From Butyrivibrio sp. MC2013 (GTDB lineage Bacteria; Bacillota; Clostridia; Lachnospirales; Lachnospiraceae): a DNA stretch of 64,000 nucleotides. The number at the start of each line of letters is the position of its first letter. Position 1 is the stretch's first letter. The notes under the pieces were generated by a model, which saw nothing but the letters and a program-made list of their open reading frames with translations, was not told the DNA's origin and did no database searches. The stretch is from the NCBI RefSeq assembly GCF_000424585.1, contig NZ_AUKE01000001.1, forward strand, positions 186,001 to 250,000, given 5' to 3'. The translations under genes and the position numbers were made by a program. Shown here one piece after another: positions 7,940 to 15,765 of this stretch.

Positions 7940-8941
7940 TTATTCCAGGTGCCTGAGCCTGGCATGTATGCGCCTGATAGCTCTTGGGCTAGTGGCAAAG
8001 AGCATCAGATATAGCCTTTGCCTGCCGGTAAGATAGGGATTGGTCAGACTGTCGCAAACATGTCCTCTTACATATCTGCACACATTTCTGTAGAAATCAT
8101 TATCAGCCTTCATCCTGGAGATGGGGATATGGAGCAGATAATCCAGGCGCTGTACCAGGCAAAACCTCACTGATACCTTGTCCAGATCCGGCCAGATACC
8201 GCAGGCATATGCCCTGACATCATCAGAATTGACCACTATGTCCGTAAAGACTCTGGGAAAATAATCCTTGTCCTTAACGTCTTTTCTGGAATTGGAGCCT
8301 GTCCTGTAATAGACGTGGTAGTCTCTGCAAGGCAGAGATACTATCTCCCCTGCCTTTGGAAGCATATGATAGAGAAGATAAAAGTCTTCATTTAGTATAC
8401 CGGTAGGAAAAAGCATCTCATCGAAAAGGTCTCTTCTCACCAGCTTGGTGCAAAAGGAGGAATCCCCCCTGTGCATCAAAAGCTCAAATAGGAAATCCCT
8501 GGCTCCAACCACAGTCTCAGCAGCCGGTATCTCCACAATATCAGGCATATCGCTGCCATCCTCAGCCACCTCAGTCCTTCCTGTCTGGACAATGGGAGCT
8601 CCGGTCCTGGCAGCAGCCTCTGCCAGATGCAGGTACATATCGGGGCTGACATAGTCATCACTGTCCACAAAACCAAGATAATCTCCACCAGCCAGCTCTA
8701 TGCCTCTGTTTCTGGCATCAGAAGAGCCGCCGTTCTCCTTGTGGAGCACCTTGATACGGGAGTCTGATGCTGCGATCTCATCCAATATAGCAGGACTGTT
8801 ATCTGTAGAACCATCATCCACCAGAATAATCTCTGTCAGCTCCCCGGGATATGTCTGGGCTCTGACAGAGTCTACGCATCGTCTTATATATTTCTCCGTA
8901 TTATATACGGGGATTATGATACTGATCTTGATATTATCCAT
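7940..8941 (-). CDS. Family 2 glycosyltransferase
   Basis: 333 residues. The GT-A signatures are clear: ISIIIPVYNTEKYIRRCVDS at 6-25, LVDDGSTDNSPAI near 41-52 and the metal site FVDSDDYVSP near 94. The rest (residues 200-333) is basic and aromatic, as in EpsJ/CpsJ-type capsule transferases. It lies 30 bp after the GT4 gene in the same direction, with only a weak ribosome site. Part of the cluster's repeat-unit assembly line; linkage and sugar are unknown. Confidence 0.9.
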   Translation of the reverse strand: MDNIKISIIIPVYNTEKYIRRCVDSVRAQTYPGELTEIILVDDGSTDNSPAILDEIAASDSRIKVLHKENGGSSDARNRGIELAGGDYLGFVDSDDYVSPDMYLHLAEAAARTGAPIVQTGRTEVAEDGSDMPDIVEIPAAETVVGARDFLFELLMHRGDSSFCTKLVRRDLFDEMLFPTGILNEDFYLLYHMLPKAGEIVSLPCRDYHVYYRTGSNSRKDVKDKDYFPRVFTDIVVNSDDVRAYACGIWPDLDKVSVRFCLVQRLDYLLHIPISRMKADNDFYRNVCRYVRGHVCDSLTNPYLTGRQRLYLMLFATSPRAIRRIHARLRHLE

Positions 8942-8971
8942 TAGAGATTCTCACTTAAATGAACTGGCAGC

Positions 8972-10306
8972 CTATCCGCTGATAGCATGATATATTTCCA
9001 TCAGCCTGGAATAGTTAAGGTCGGGATCATGTGTTCTGGCAGCATGCTCTCTGGCATTATCGCTGTAGATATTGCTGATCACCTTTTCCTCCCAGATCTG
9101 GCTCACGGCTGTTTCCAGGCCCTTTATGTCCGTGGGATCATAGAGTATGCCGTCCCTGCCATCATCTACCATGCTGGGAATACCGCAGGCGTTGGATGCC
9201 ACAAGGGGTGTGCCCAGCAGCATAGCTTCGCCCACACTGTTAGGGGAATTCTCTACAAAAGAGGGGCAGACAAAGACCGAAGCCTTGAGGTATTGCTCCT
9301 TCATCTGCTCTGCAGAGAGCTTGCCAAGGGCTGTTACATGTCCTTCAAGGCTGCCCTCTCTGATCAGCTTCCTCAGATACTTGCCATAAGCAGGTATACG
9401 GAGCCAGAGAGGATAGATACTCCTTCCCTCGCCGGAGTCAGAGCCTGTGACCCTTGATCTGTCAGGGTTGCCTATAATGCTGTTACCTGCTACATACAGG
9501 TGGGCATCAGGATATTTACGCAGTATCCCCGGCATAGCCTCCAATATGAAATGCAGTCCCTTGATAGGATAATCTCCCTGGGATACAAAGATACTGTGAG
9601 GATCAGCCTTATCTTCACTCCAGCTTCCTGTGTAAAATTCATCCCGGAGAGTCTCATTGAGATTGTGATAGCCTGCGGCAGGATTAATGGCTGCTACAGC
9701 AGTCCTGTCAAACTCAGTCCTTCCTGCGATATGTCCGCTGGCCTTGATAGCTGCTATCTCATTTTCACCGCGCTTTATGAATTTCTCCTGCTGCTGCAGG
9801 AGAGAATCATGCTTTAGGATATCTCTGATAGTCCTGTCCTTCACCACCTGAGGAGGAAGGTCTGCCATATACCTGCTGCCTATGATATGGCAGAGTCCCT
9901 GAAGTCCCAAAAGGGTCCTCTCAGGCCTGTCATATGCCCTGATCATAGCAAGGCTGTGAGGAAACTCAGTACCAAAGACATGGATCATATCCGGCTGAAA
10001 ATCATCAATGATCTGTCTGAACACATCTTCCAGCTCCGGCTTGTATTCCTCAGGACTATCCAGGTCCTCTTCAAAAGGATAGAAGCTCACAGAGTCTATA
10101 TCCTTGCGGATATAGGGCTGGCCTCCAATTAATTCTTTTGATAAAGGAAAACAGACACCCAGGATCAGATCGCAGGTGCCTTCTTTTCTCTCTTTCTCTA
10201 TGCGCCCATAACAACCTGAGAGCCAGCCCTCGCGGTTGGAATAGGGGATATTCTCGTGTCTGGCGTATACCGGCAGACATATATTACAAAGCCATAATAC
10301 TTTCAT
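8972..10306 (-). CDS. Family 4 glycosyltransferase (GT-B)
   Basis: 444 residues. The C-terminal half carries the GT4 pattern: VSQGDYPIKGLHFILEAMPG near 240, then VCPSFVENSPNSVGEAMLLG and TPLVASNACGIPSMVDDG (residues about 345-382) with the paired Glu residues that bind the nucleotide-sugar. The N-terminal half (MKVLWLCNICLP) has the usual opening of this group. It is soluble or peripheral at the membrane. The ATG overlaps the preceding gene's stop by 4 bp (10303-10306), so the two glycosyltransferases are translationally coupled. Confidence 0.9.
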   Translation of the reverse strand: MKVLWLCNICLPVYARHENIPYSNREGWLSGCYGRIEKERKEGTCDLILGVCFPLSKELIGGQPYIRKDIDSVSFYPFEEDLDSPEEYKPELEDVFRQIIDDFQPDMIHVFGTEFPHSLAMIRAYDRPERTLLGLQGLCHIIGSRYMADLPPQVVKDRTIRDILKHDSLLQQQEKFIKRGENEIAAIKASGHIAGRTEFDRTAVAAINPAAGYHNLNETLRDEFYTGSWSEDKADPHSIFVSQGDYPIKGLHFILEAMPGILRKYPDAHLYVAGNSIIGNPDRSRVTGSDSGEGRSIYPLWLRIPAYGKYLRKLIREGSLEGHVTALGKLSAEQMKEQYLKASVFVCPSFVENSPNSVGEAMLLGTPLVASNACGIPSMVDDGRDGILYDPTDIKGLETAVSQIWEEKVISNIYSDNAREHAARTHDPDLNYSRLMEIYHAISG

Positions 10307-11160
10307 TGTCTGTGTTTATATATAAAGCTTTTGATCTGGTTGTAAGCACCGCTGCTAATGGGATTTCTGGCAAGTCTGGAACGTAGCGGTGCCAGTGTCA
10401 GCATCCTGATAAGGTCATATTTTCTGACCTTGGAAGCAGGCATATATCTTCCCACTATCTCTTTTCTCTCCCTTTCGGATACAGCGGCTGCATCTCCCTT
10501 TTCGGAGAAGCCGCCTCCCTGATAGGAAGCGATCACAAGAGGCATGAAGTGAGTATCTGCCTTGTCCATATATATGCATCTGAGAAACTGCTCATAATCC
10601 GCCCTGATGCTAAAGGAGCTGTCAAAATGCTCAGTCAGCATAAGTGCCAGGTCATAAAAGCAGGCCTGATGACAGGGGACATTCCTGTAGAGAGTAAAAT
10701 CATTTATCACAGGGCTTGAAGCTACTCTCTGCCCTGTAGCTCTCTCAAATATATCTCCGTAGAAGATGCTCCTGCCTGTCTTGTCACAGGCCGTAATGCT
10801 CTCATGCACCTTGCTGAGCACCTCATTGTCATAGAGATAATCACCGCAATTCAGGAAATATACAAAAGGCCCGTGAGACTCCTGATCCCCCTTGCCCTGT
10901 CTCCGGCTCAGTATGTTCAGAGCTTCATTCATGGCATCGTAGATGCCGCTGTCCTTGTCGGACACGATCTGCACTCTCTCATCCTCGCCATACAGCTGCC
11001 TTATTGTATCAAGACTGCCGTCTGTGCTGCCGCCGTCCTTGATCAGGACATGCCAGTCTTCGAAGGTCTGATCTGCGACTGACTTCATACTGGCGGCAAG
11101 CTCCTCGCCGGCATTATAGCTTACGATTATGATCTGAAAAAAAGCTTCTCTTTTTGTCAT
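10303..11160 (-). CDS. Family 2 glycosyltransferase (WcaA-like)
   Basis: 285 residues. QIIIVSYNAGEELAASMKS at the N-terminus, IKDGGSTDGSLDTI near 40 and SDKDSGIYDAMNEAL near 66 define the colanic-acid WcaA-like branch. The usual DxD is replaced by FLNCGDYL near 103, a form common in this branch. It overlaps the phosphosugar mutase stop by 4 bp and the GT4 start by 4 bp, so mutase, GT2 and GT4 form a tightly coupled trio. Probably adds one sugar of the repeat unit. Confidence 0.88.
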   Translation of the reverse strand: MTKREAFFQIIIVSYNAGEELAASMKSVADQTFEDWHVLIKDGGSTDGSLDTIRQLYGEDERVQIVSDKDSGIYDAMNEALNILSRRQGKGDQESHGPFVYFLNCGDYLYDNEVLSKVHESITACDKTGRSIFYGDIFERATGQRVASSPVINDFTLYRNVPCHQACFYDLALMLTEHFDSSFSIRADYEQFLRCIYMDKADTHFMPLVIASYQGGGFSEKGDAAAVSERERKEIVGRYMPASKVRKYDLIRMLTLAPLRSRLARNPISSGAYNQIKSFIYKHRQ

Positions 11161-12671
11161 CTTATAAACTCTTCAAGGGGAGTAACATCAAGTGTCTCCT
11201 CTCTGGACAGCACCTGAAGGAGCTGCTTTGCCATAAGAAGGGAGCCACCATCAAAGCTGCTCTCGATGTTAAGAGGCATGATGGGCTCATGGAGTGACTT
11301 TCTAAGAAGGAGCCAGCCGCCGCCATGAGATACATTGGTATTGAACCTTACACCCTCATAGTTTTCCTCTTCCAGGAACCAGCCTTCGATCTCATCTGCT
11401 GCTTCCTTAAAGAAATCCAGCACCCTGTCTCCATTCTCCTGCAGGCTCTTGCCTTCAAGGAGTTCAGTCTTAACAGGGAACCTGATCTCAACGCTCTCTG
11501 CAGGAGTATCCAGATCTGAGATCATCTTGTCCAGATCTTCGCCCTTGCCCATCTCGATGAGGATCTTGACCATAAGGTAAGCTCCGTCATCCAGGAAGAA
11601 ATTCTCCTTAAGAGCACCGTGTCCGCTGGTTTCAATAGCCAGCTGTGAATCTATGCCTGCATTGTTGAGACGGATAGATTCGTCAATAACATTTCTGTAA
11701 CCTCTCTTGAAGCGGATATGCTGTCCGCCTCTTGAAGTAATAAACTCATGAAGTCCATCAGAGGTGATGGAATCTGTCACTATGGTAGTACCGGGATGCT
11801 CCCTGAGTACTATGGATGATATGATGGCGATCAGCTCATTTCTTACCAGCTTCTTGCCACTGGGAAGAATAGCTCCTGCCCTGTCTACGTCTGTATCAAA
11901 GATGATACCCAGATCCGCACCACTGTCGAATGTAGCCTTCTGAGCTGATTCAGCGGCTTCCTTGTCTTCAGGATTGGGTACGTGGTTGGGGAAATGTCCG
12001 TCAGGCTCTAGGAACTGAGATCCTTCAGTATTTGCTCCCAAAGGCTCCAGGACTCTGGTCACATAGAATCCGCCTGCGCCGTTTCCTGCATCCACTATGA
12101 TGTGACGGCCCTCAAGAGGTCTGTCACCATTTCCTGCTCCGTCGATTATCTTCTTGCGCAGGAATGCTGCATAGGTCTCCATAAAGTCAACCTTGACAGC
12201 GCTGTCATCTATGCCCTCCGGCATAGTCTCATTAGCAGCGATCTGATCAGCTGCTTCTACCAGTTCCTTGATATCTTCCTTTTCCAGTCCTCCATCCCTG
12301 TCAAAGAACTTCATTCCGTTACGGAACCAGGGAAGATGGCTGGCTGTTATCATGATGCTTCCCGTATAATTCTCAAGCACCGTTGCCATGAACATGGCAG
12401 GAGTGGAGGCCAGCTCAAAGTCTATGGCCTCTGCCCCTTCTGCCTTAATTCCGCGTACAGCAGCTTTAAGGAGGGCTTCTCCGCTCAGTCTTGAATCTCT
12501 GCCGACAGCTACTTTCGGGCTTTCCTCACCCGTTATGGCCTTAAGCCTTCTGACAAAGGCCCTGGCCAGATCCTCTGAGGCTTTCTCTGTCATATTGACA
12601 GCATAGCCCTTATCATTCTCCATTGCGATTCCCCTGATGTCACTGCCGTTCTGAAGTGCACTGTAGCTCAT
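11157..12671 (-). CDS. manB: Phosphomannomutase/phosphoglucomutase
   Basis: 504 residues of the alpha-D-phosphohexomutase superfamily, which interconverts hexose-6- and hexose-1-phosphates and feeds nucleotide-sugar synthesis. The phosphoserine loop is TASHLP (Ser111) rather than the common TASHNP. The metal loop is FDTDVDRAG near 258, the sugar-binding ETSGHGAL near 360 and the phosphate loop FNTNVSHGG near 462. AGAGGAGGAC precedes the ATG. As the first gene of the coupled trio it probably supplies activated sugar for the cluster. Mannose versus glucose preference cannot be decided from sequence. Confidence 0.85.
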   Translation of the reverse strand: MSYSALQNGSDIRGIAMENDKGYAVNMTEKASEDLARAFVRRLKAITGEESPKVAVGRDSRLSGEALLKAAVRGIKAEGAEAIDFELASTPAMFMATVLENYTGSIMITASHLPWFRNGMKFFDRDGGLEKEDIKELVEAADQIAANETMPEGIDDSAVKVDFMETYAAFLRKKIIDGAGNGDRPLEGRHIIVDAGNGAGGFYVTRVLEPLGANTEGSQFLEPDGHFPNHVPNPEDKEAAESAQKATFDSGADLGIIFDTDVDRAGAILPSGKKLVRNELIAIISSIVLREHPGTTIVTDSITSDGLHEFITSRGGQHIRFKRGYRNVIDESIRLNNAGIDSQLAIETSGHGALKENFFLDDGAYLMVKILIEMGKGEDLDKMISDLDTPAESVEIRFPVKTELLEGKSLQENGDRVLDFFKEAADEIEGWFLEEENYEGVRFNTNVSHGGGWLLLRKSLHEPIMPLNIESSFDGGSLLMAKQLLQVLSREETLDVTPLEEFIR

Positions 12672-12711
12672 TGATAGTCCTCCTCTTTCCCCGCTGCTGG
12701 TTATTGCCCTA

Positions 12712-14583
12712 TTAGTATCCTATTGAAAAAATGCTTGTCATGATACCGGAAAGAATATCATTAAATTCTTCCTCGGAAGCGTTGCCTATATCGATAGTCT
12801 TGTCATCAGCCTTGATAGCTTCGATCTTGGCACCCTTTGTTAAAGTATAGCTGATCTTGCTGCCTTCAAGCTCAAACTCATCAGCAGAGATCTTGTCGAT
12901 AGTCATCTCAAGTGAATTCTTGTCAGACTGTAATGTGCCGGACATTACCATATCAAGTGAAGGCATCTCGATATCAAATGCACCGTCCTTCTTGTTAAGA
13001 GTCATGACAGATGTTACACCGCTGTCGCCCTTTACTGTCTGCTTGATCTCGTCGCCATTTACCTCTATTACTGTCTCGTAGAGCAGCTTGTCGTCGTACT
13101 TGATGATCACATCATCGCCGGGATTCTTTTTGCCTTCAAAGAGGATCTCGATCTTCTCGTTCTGCTCGGGAGCTTCCAGAACAATGGCTGCAGCCTTATT
13201 CTTTGATACATATACTGTGACAAACATTGAATCAACATCTGTCAGTTCATCCAGATCCTCTTCAAGTTCATCAAGTGAGCTTCCCAGCAGGTTCTCAGCC
13301 AGAGTCACGATCTCAGGGTGCTTGTTTAAAGCATCCTTGTATACCTTGATGATATTTTTGAGCTCATCCTTGCCAAGCTCTGCCTTATAAGCAGTGCACC
13401 TCGTCTTGGCGCCCATAAGCTCGTATTCGCCTGTTCCGTCCTTCTCGAACTTCAGGACATTATATGCATCCTTGGTGGCCTTCTCAAATTCCTTTACAAG
13501 GCTGTCATAATCATTGGCAGTCTTTAAGATGACATCAAGGTCTTCAAGTGCAAAGCCGCTTTCTCTGGTCAGGATCTGTGACAGGTAGCCTGTCTTCTCA
13601 TCCACATAGTTGTAAGAGAGAGTCTTGTCAAAAAGGATAGGCACATTCAGGAATAATTCCTTGTCATTCATGTAGAATGCCATGTTGGTGTTGATGCCTG
13701 AGAAATCCACATTACCTGTGATGGAAGACTCCTTCTTCTTGTGAGCGATAGTAAGATCTCCGCCCACCTTGGTGCCTTCAACATCCATATCAAAATCATA
13801 TGCAAGGGTAAAGCCTTCGTCCTCTGTGAAAGTAGGAACATCGAAGACCTTTTCCTTGGGCATGCTGTTCATAACAGCCTTAAGGACCTTGTCATTTGCA
13901 GAGCCGCCAAGGAACATGGCAGCTGCAGCTGCGCCGCATCCAAGTATCAAAAGAAGCGCTGCTACAAGTCCTATAATAAGGCCTGTCTTTTTCTTCTTGG
14001 GACCTGTAGGACCTGCAGGTGCTGCTCCGGGGATCTGTCCGGGATAAGTGTACTGGCCCTGGTTATAGTACTGACCCTGCTGGGGCTGGCCGTACTGCTG
14101 GCCCTGGTTATAATACTGGCCCTGCTGGGGCTGGCCGTACTGCTGGCCCTGATTGTAGTACTGACCCTGCTGAGGCTGAGAGTACTGCTGGCCCTGGTTA
14201 TAATACTGGCCCTGCTGGGGCTGAGAGTACTGCTGGCCCTGGTTGTAGTACTGACCCTGCTGAGGCTGAGAGTACTGCTGGCCCTGGTTGTAGTACTGGC
14301 CCTGCTGGGGCTGAGAGTACTGCTGGCCCTGGTTGTAATACTGGCCATAAGCAGGATTCTGAGCCTGCATGTCCTGACCCTGAGGCGCCTGGTCATTATT
14401 CTGAGCCTGAGTTGCCTGCTCTGCAGGAGCTGCCATGTCTGCGGCCTGAGTATCAGTGCTTTCTGCAGATGCAGCTGAGGGCTCTGTAGTCTGAGCAGAT
14501 GTCTCTGCCTGGTCGTTTGTCTTTAGCGTAGCATCACCAGAACCTGCATTTATAGGTTCTCCGGTATAAGGATCAAAATTCAC
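12712..14583 (-). CDS. Single-pass membrane protein with Gln/Tyr-rich tandem repeats
   Basis: 623 residues if translation starts at the GTG at 14581-14583, which has GGAGG 7 bases upstream and gives the N-terminus MNFDPYTGEPI; an upstream ATG would add 31 residues without a good site. Order of parts: acidic Ala/Thr/Gln-rich leader, about six 15-residue repeats (QYYNQGQQYSQPQQG type), KKKK and a membrane helix near 198-225, then a large extracytoplasmic domain with DUF-like beta-strand pattern. The N-terminal half is thus probably cytoplasmic. I do not recognise the outer domain. It lies 40 bp upstream of the phosphosugar mutase, so read-through into the cluster is possible. Confidence 0.85.
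   Translation of the reverse strand: MNFDPYTGEPINAGSGDATLKTNDQAETSAQTTEPSAASAESTDTQAADMAAPAEQATQAQNNDQAPQGQDMQAQNPAYGQYYNQGQQYSQPQQGQYYNQGQQYSQPQQGQYYNQGQQYSQPQQGQYYNQGQQYSQPQQGQYYNQGQQYGQPQQGQYYNQGQQYGQPQQGQYYNQGQYTYPGQIPGAAPAGPTGPKKKKTGLIIGLVAALLLILGCGAAAAAMFLGGSANDKVLKAVMNSMPKEKVFDVPTFTEDEGFTLAYDFDMDVEGTKVGGDLTIAHKKKESSITGNVDFSGINTNMAFYMNDKELFLNVPILFDKTLSYNYVDEKTGYLSQILTRESGFALEDLDVILKTANDYDSLVKEFEKATKDAYNVLKFEKDGTGEYELMGAKTRCTAYKAELGKDELKNIIKVYKDALNKHPEIVTLAENLLGSSLDELEEDLDELTDVDSMFVTVYVSKNKAAAIVLEAPEQNEKIEILFEGKKNPGDDVIIKYDDKLLYETVIEVNGDEIKQTVKGDSGVTSVMTLNKKDGAFDIEMPSLDMVMSGTLQSDKNSLEMTIDKISADEFELEGSKISYTLTKGAKIEAIKADDKTIDIGNASEEEFNDILSGIMTSIFSIGY
14055..14345. repeat. 45-bp in-frame tandem repeats
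   Basis: Six full units and one partial unit encode the 15-residue Gln/Tyr/Gly/Pro repeat of the protein at 12712-14583. Four units read QYSQ and two, nearest the membrane helix, read QYGQ. Neighbouring units are almost identical at DNA level, so copy number is likely to vary between strains. Confidence 0.9.
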
Positions 14584-14774
14584 GTATTTTCCTCCATTGT
14601 TCAAAATTTTTCCCAAAATGTATGTATCATCACAATACACCATAATCATTCTATTACAATGTGGGTCTGCGGTCAAAGCATTTATCGTTAATAATCTAAC
14701 AAAACGGATTTATTGCATTATCTGCGCCTATGACTGATAATAATATCATTACAGAGTTTCAGGAAAGGACAGCC

Positions 14775-15710
14775 ATGGAAAATAAAAAAGCAGTAGTATC
14801 ATTGGGCCACGACGCCCTGGGTTATACCACAGAAAAGCAAAAGGCGGCAGCGACAAACTCTGCACGCGCCCTTGCTGATCTCATACAGGCCGGCTATCAG
14901 CTGACCATCACTCATTCCAACGGACCTCAGGTCAGCATGATCCACAAGGCTATGACCGAGCTCCATCGTATCTACATAGACTACACTCCCGCTCCTATGA
15001 GCGTATGCAGCGCCATGAGCCAGGGCTATGTAGGCTACGATATCCAGAATTGTCTGATCAGTGAACTGGAGAAGAGAGGCATTTCAAGGACTGTGTCCAC
15101 CATCCTCACCCAGGTTACTGTAGATCCTTATGACGAGGCATTTTATTCACCCACCAAGGCCATTGGCAGATACATGTCCAAAGAGGATGCAGATACAGAG
15201 ATCAAGAAGGGCAACTTCGTCAAGGAAGTACCCGGCAAGGGATATCTCAGGATCGTAGCAGCGCCCGCACCCTTAAGAATCGTAGAGCTGGATGCCATAA
15301 AGTGCCTGGCTGATGCAGGTCAGGAGGTCATTGCCTGCGGAGGCGGCGGTATTCCCGTTCTGGAACAGGAGCATATCTATAAGGGAGCTTCTGCTGTTAT
15401 CGAAAAGGACGCCATTGCCGGCAAGCTGGCAGCAGATCTTAATGCTGACTGCCTGATCATACTCACAGGTGTACCCTGTGTATACAGAAACTTTGAGAAA
15501 GAGGACCAGACTCCTATAGAAAAGATGACTCTGGCAGAGGCCAGAGACCTCATAGCCAATGATGAATTCGGAAAGGACAACATGCTGCCCAAGATAGAAG
15601 CAGCCATCACCTTCCTGGAATCCAACAAAGAAGGCTCTGTACTGATCACCTCCATCGGAAGTGTAGGCGATGCCATAAAGGGCAAGGCCGGAACTCTGAT
15701 CATAGCATGA
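14775..15710 (+). CDS. arcC: Carbamate kinase
   Basis: 311 residues of the amino-acid kinase fold. Start ATG at 14775 follows AGGAAAGGAC. Motifs: THSNGPQVSMI near 57-67, ACGGGGIPV near 196-204 and KIEAAITFLE towards the C-terminus. The first nucleotide-binding loop reads LGHDALG where most carbamate kinases have LGGNALG; similar His-containing loops occur in a clostridial branch of the family. The enzyme converts carbamoyl phosphate and ADP to ATP and carbamate. No arginine deiminase or ornithine/other transcarbamoylase lies nearby, so its source of carbamoyl phosphate is not visible. It is one of few plus-strand genes here. Confidence 0.85.
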   Translation: MENKKAVVSLGHDALGYTTEKQKAAATNSARALADLIQAGYQLTITHSNGPQVSMIHKAMTELHRIYIDYTPAPMSVCSAMSQGYVGYDIQNCLISELEKRGISRTVSTILTQVTVDPYDEAFYSPTKAIGRYMSKEDADTEIKKGNFVKEVPGKGYLRIVAAPAPLRIVELDAIKCLADAGQEVIACGGGGIPVLEQEHIYKGASAVIEKDAIAGKLAADLNADCLIILTGVPCVYRNFEKEDQTPIEKMTLAEARDLIANDEFGKDNMLPKIEAAITFLESNKEGSVLITSIGSVGDAIKGKAGTLIIA

Positions 15711-15711
15711 T

Positions 15712-15765
15712 CAAATCCTGATCAAACCCTGATCAAACCCTGATCAGGGAGATCAGGGAGATCAG
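15712..15765. repeat. Short palindromic repeat cluster between convergent genes
   Basis: Three forward copies of a TGATCAAACCC-type unit are followed by three copies of AGATCAGGG, with CCCTGATCAGGG as a perfect 12-bp palindrome in the middle. The whole segment can fold as one stem. The TGA stop of the GH2 gene lies in the last copy. It probably works as a two-way terminator, although no clear T-run is present. Confidence 0.7.

Noticed and set aside
14055-14345. Regularly spaced repeats that might look like a CRISPR array
   Set aside because: The units are contiguous, in frame and without unique spacers; they encode protein repeats.
13741-14489. Long plus-strand frames rich in Leu or Gly/Pro opposite the repeat protein
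   Set aside because: They are mirror images of the 45-bp repeats on the minus strand; they lack ribosome sites and have unnatural composition.
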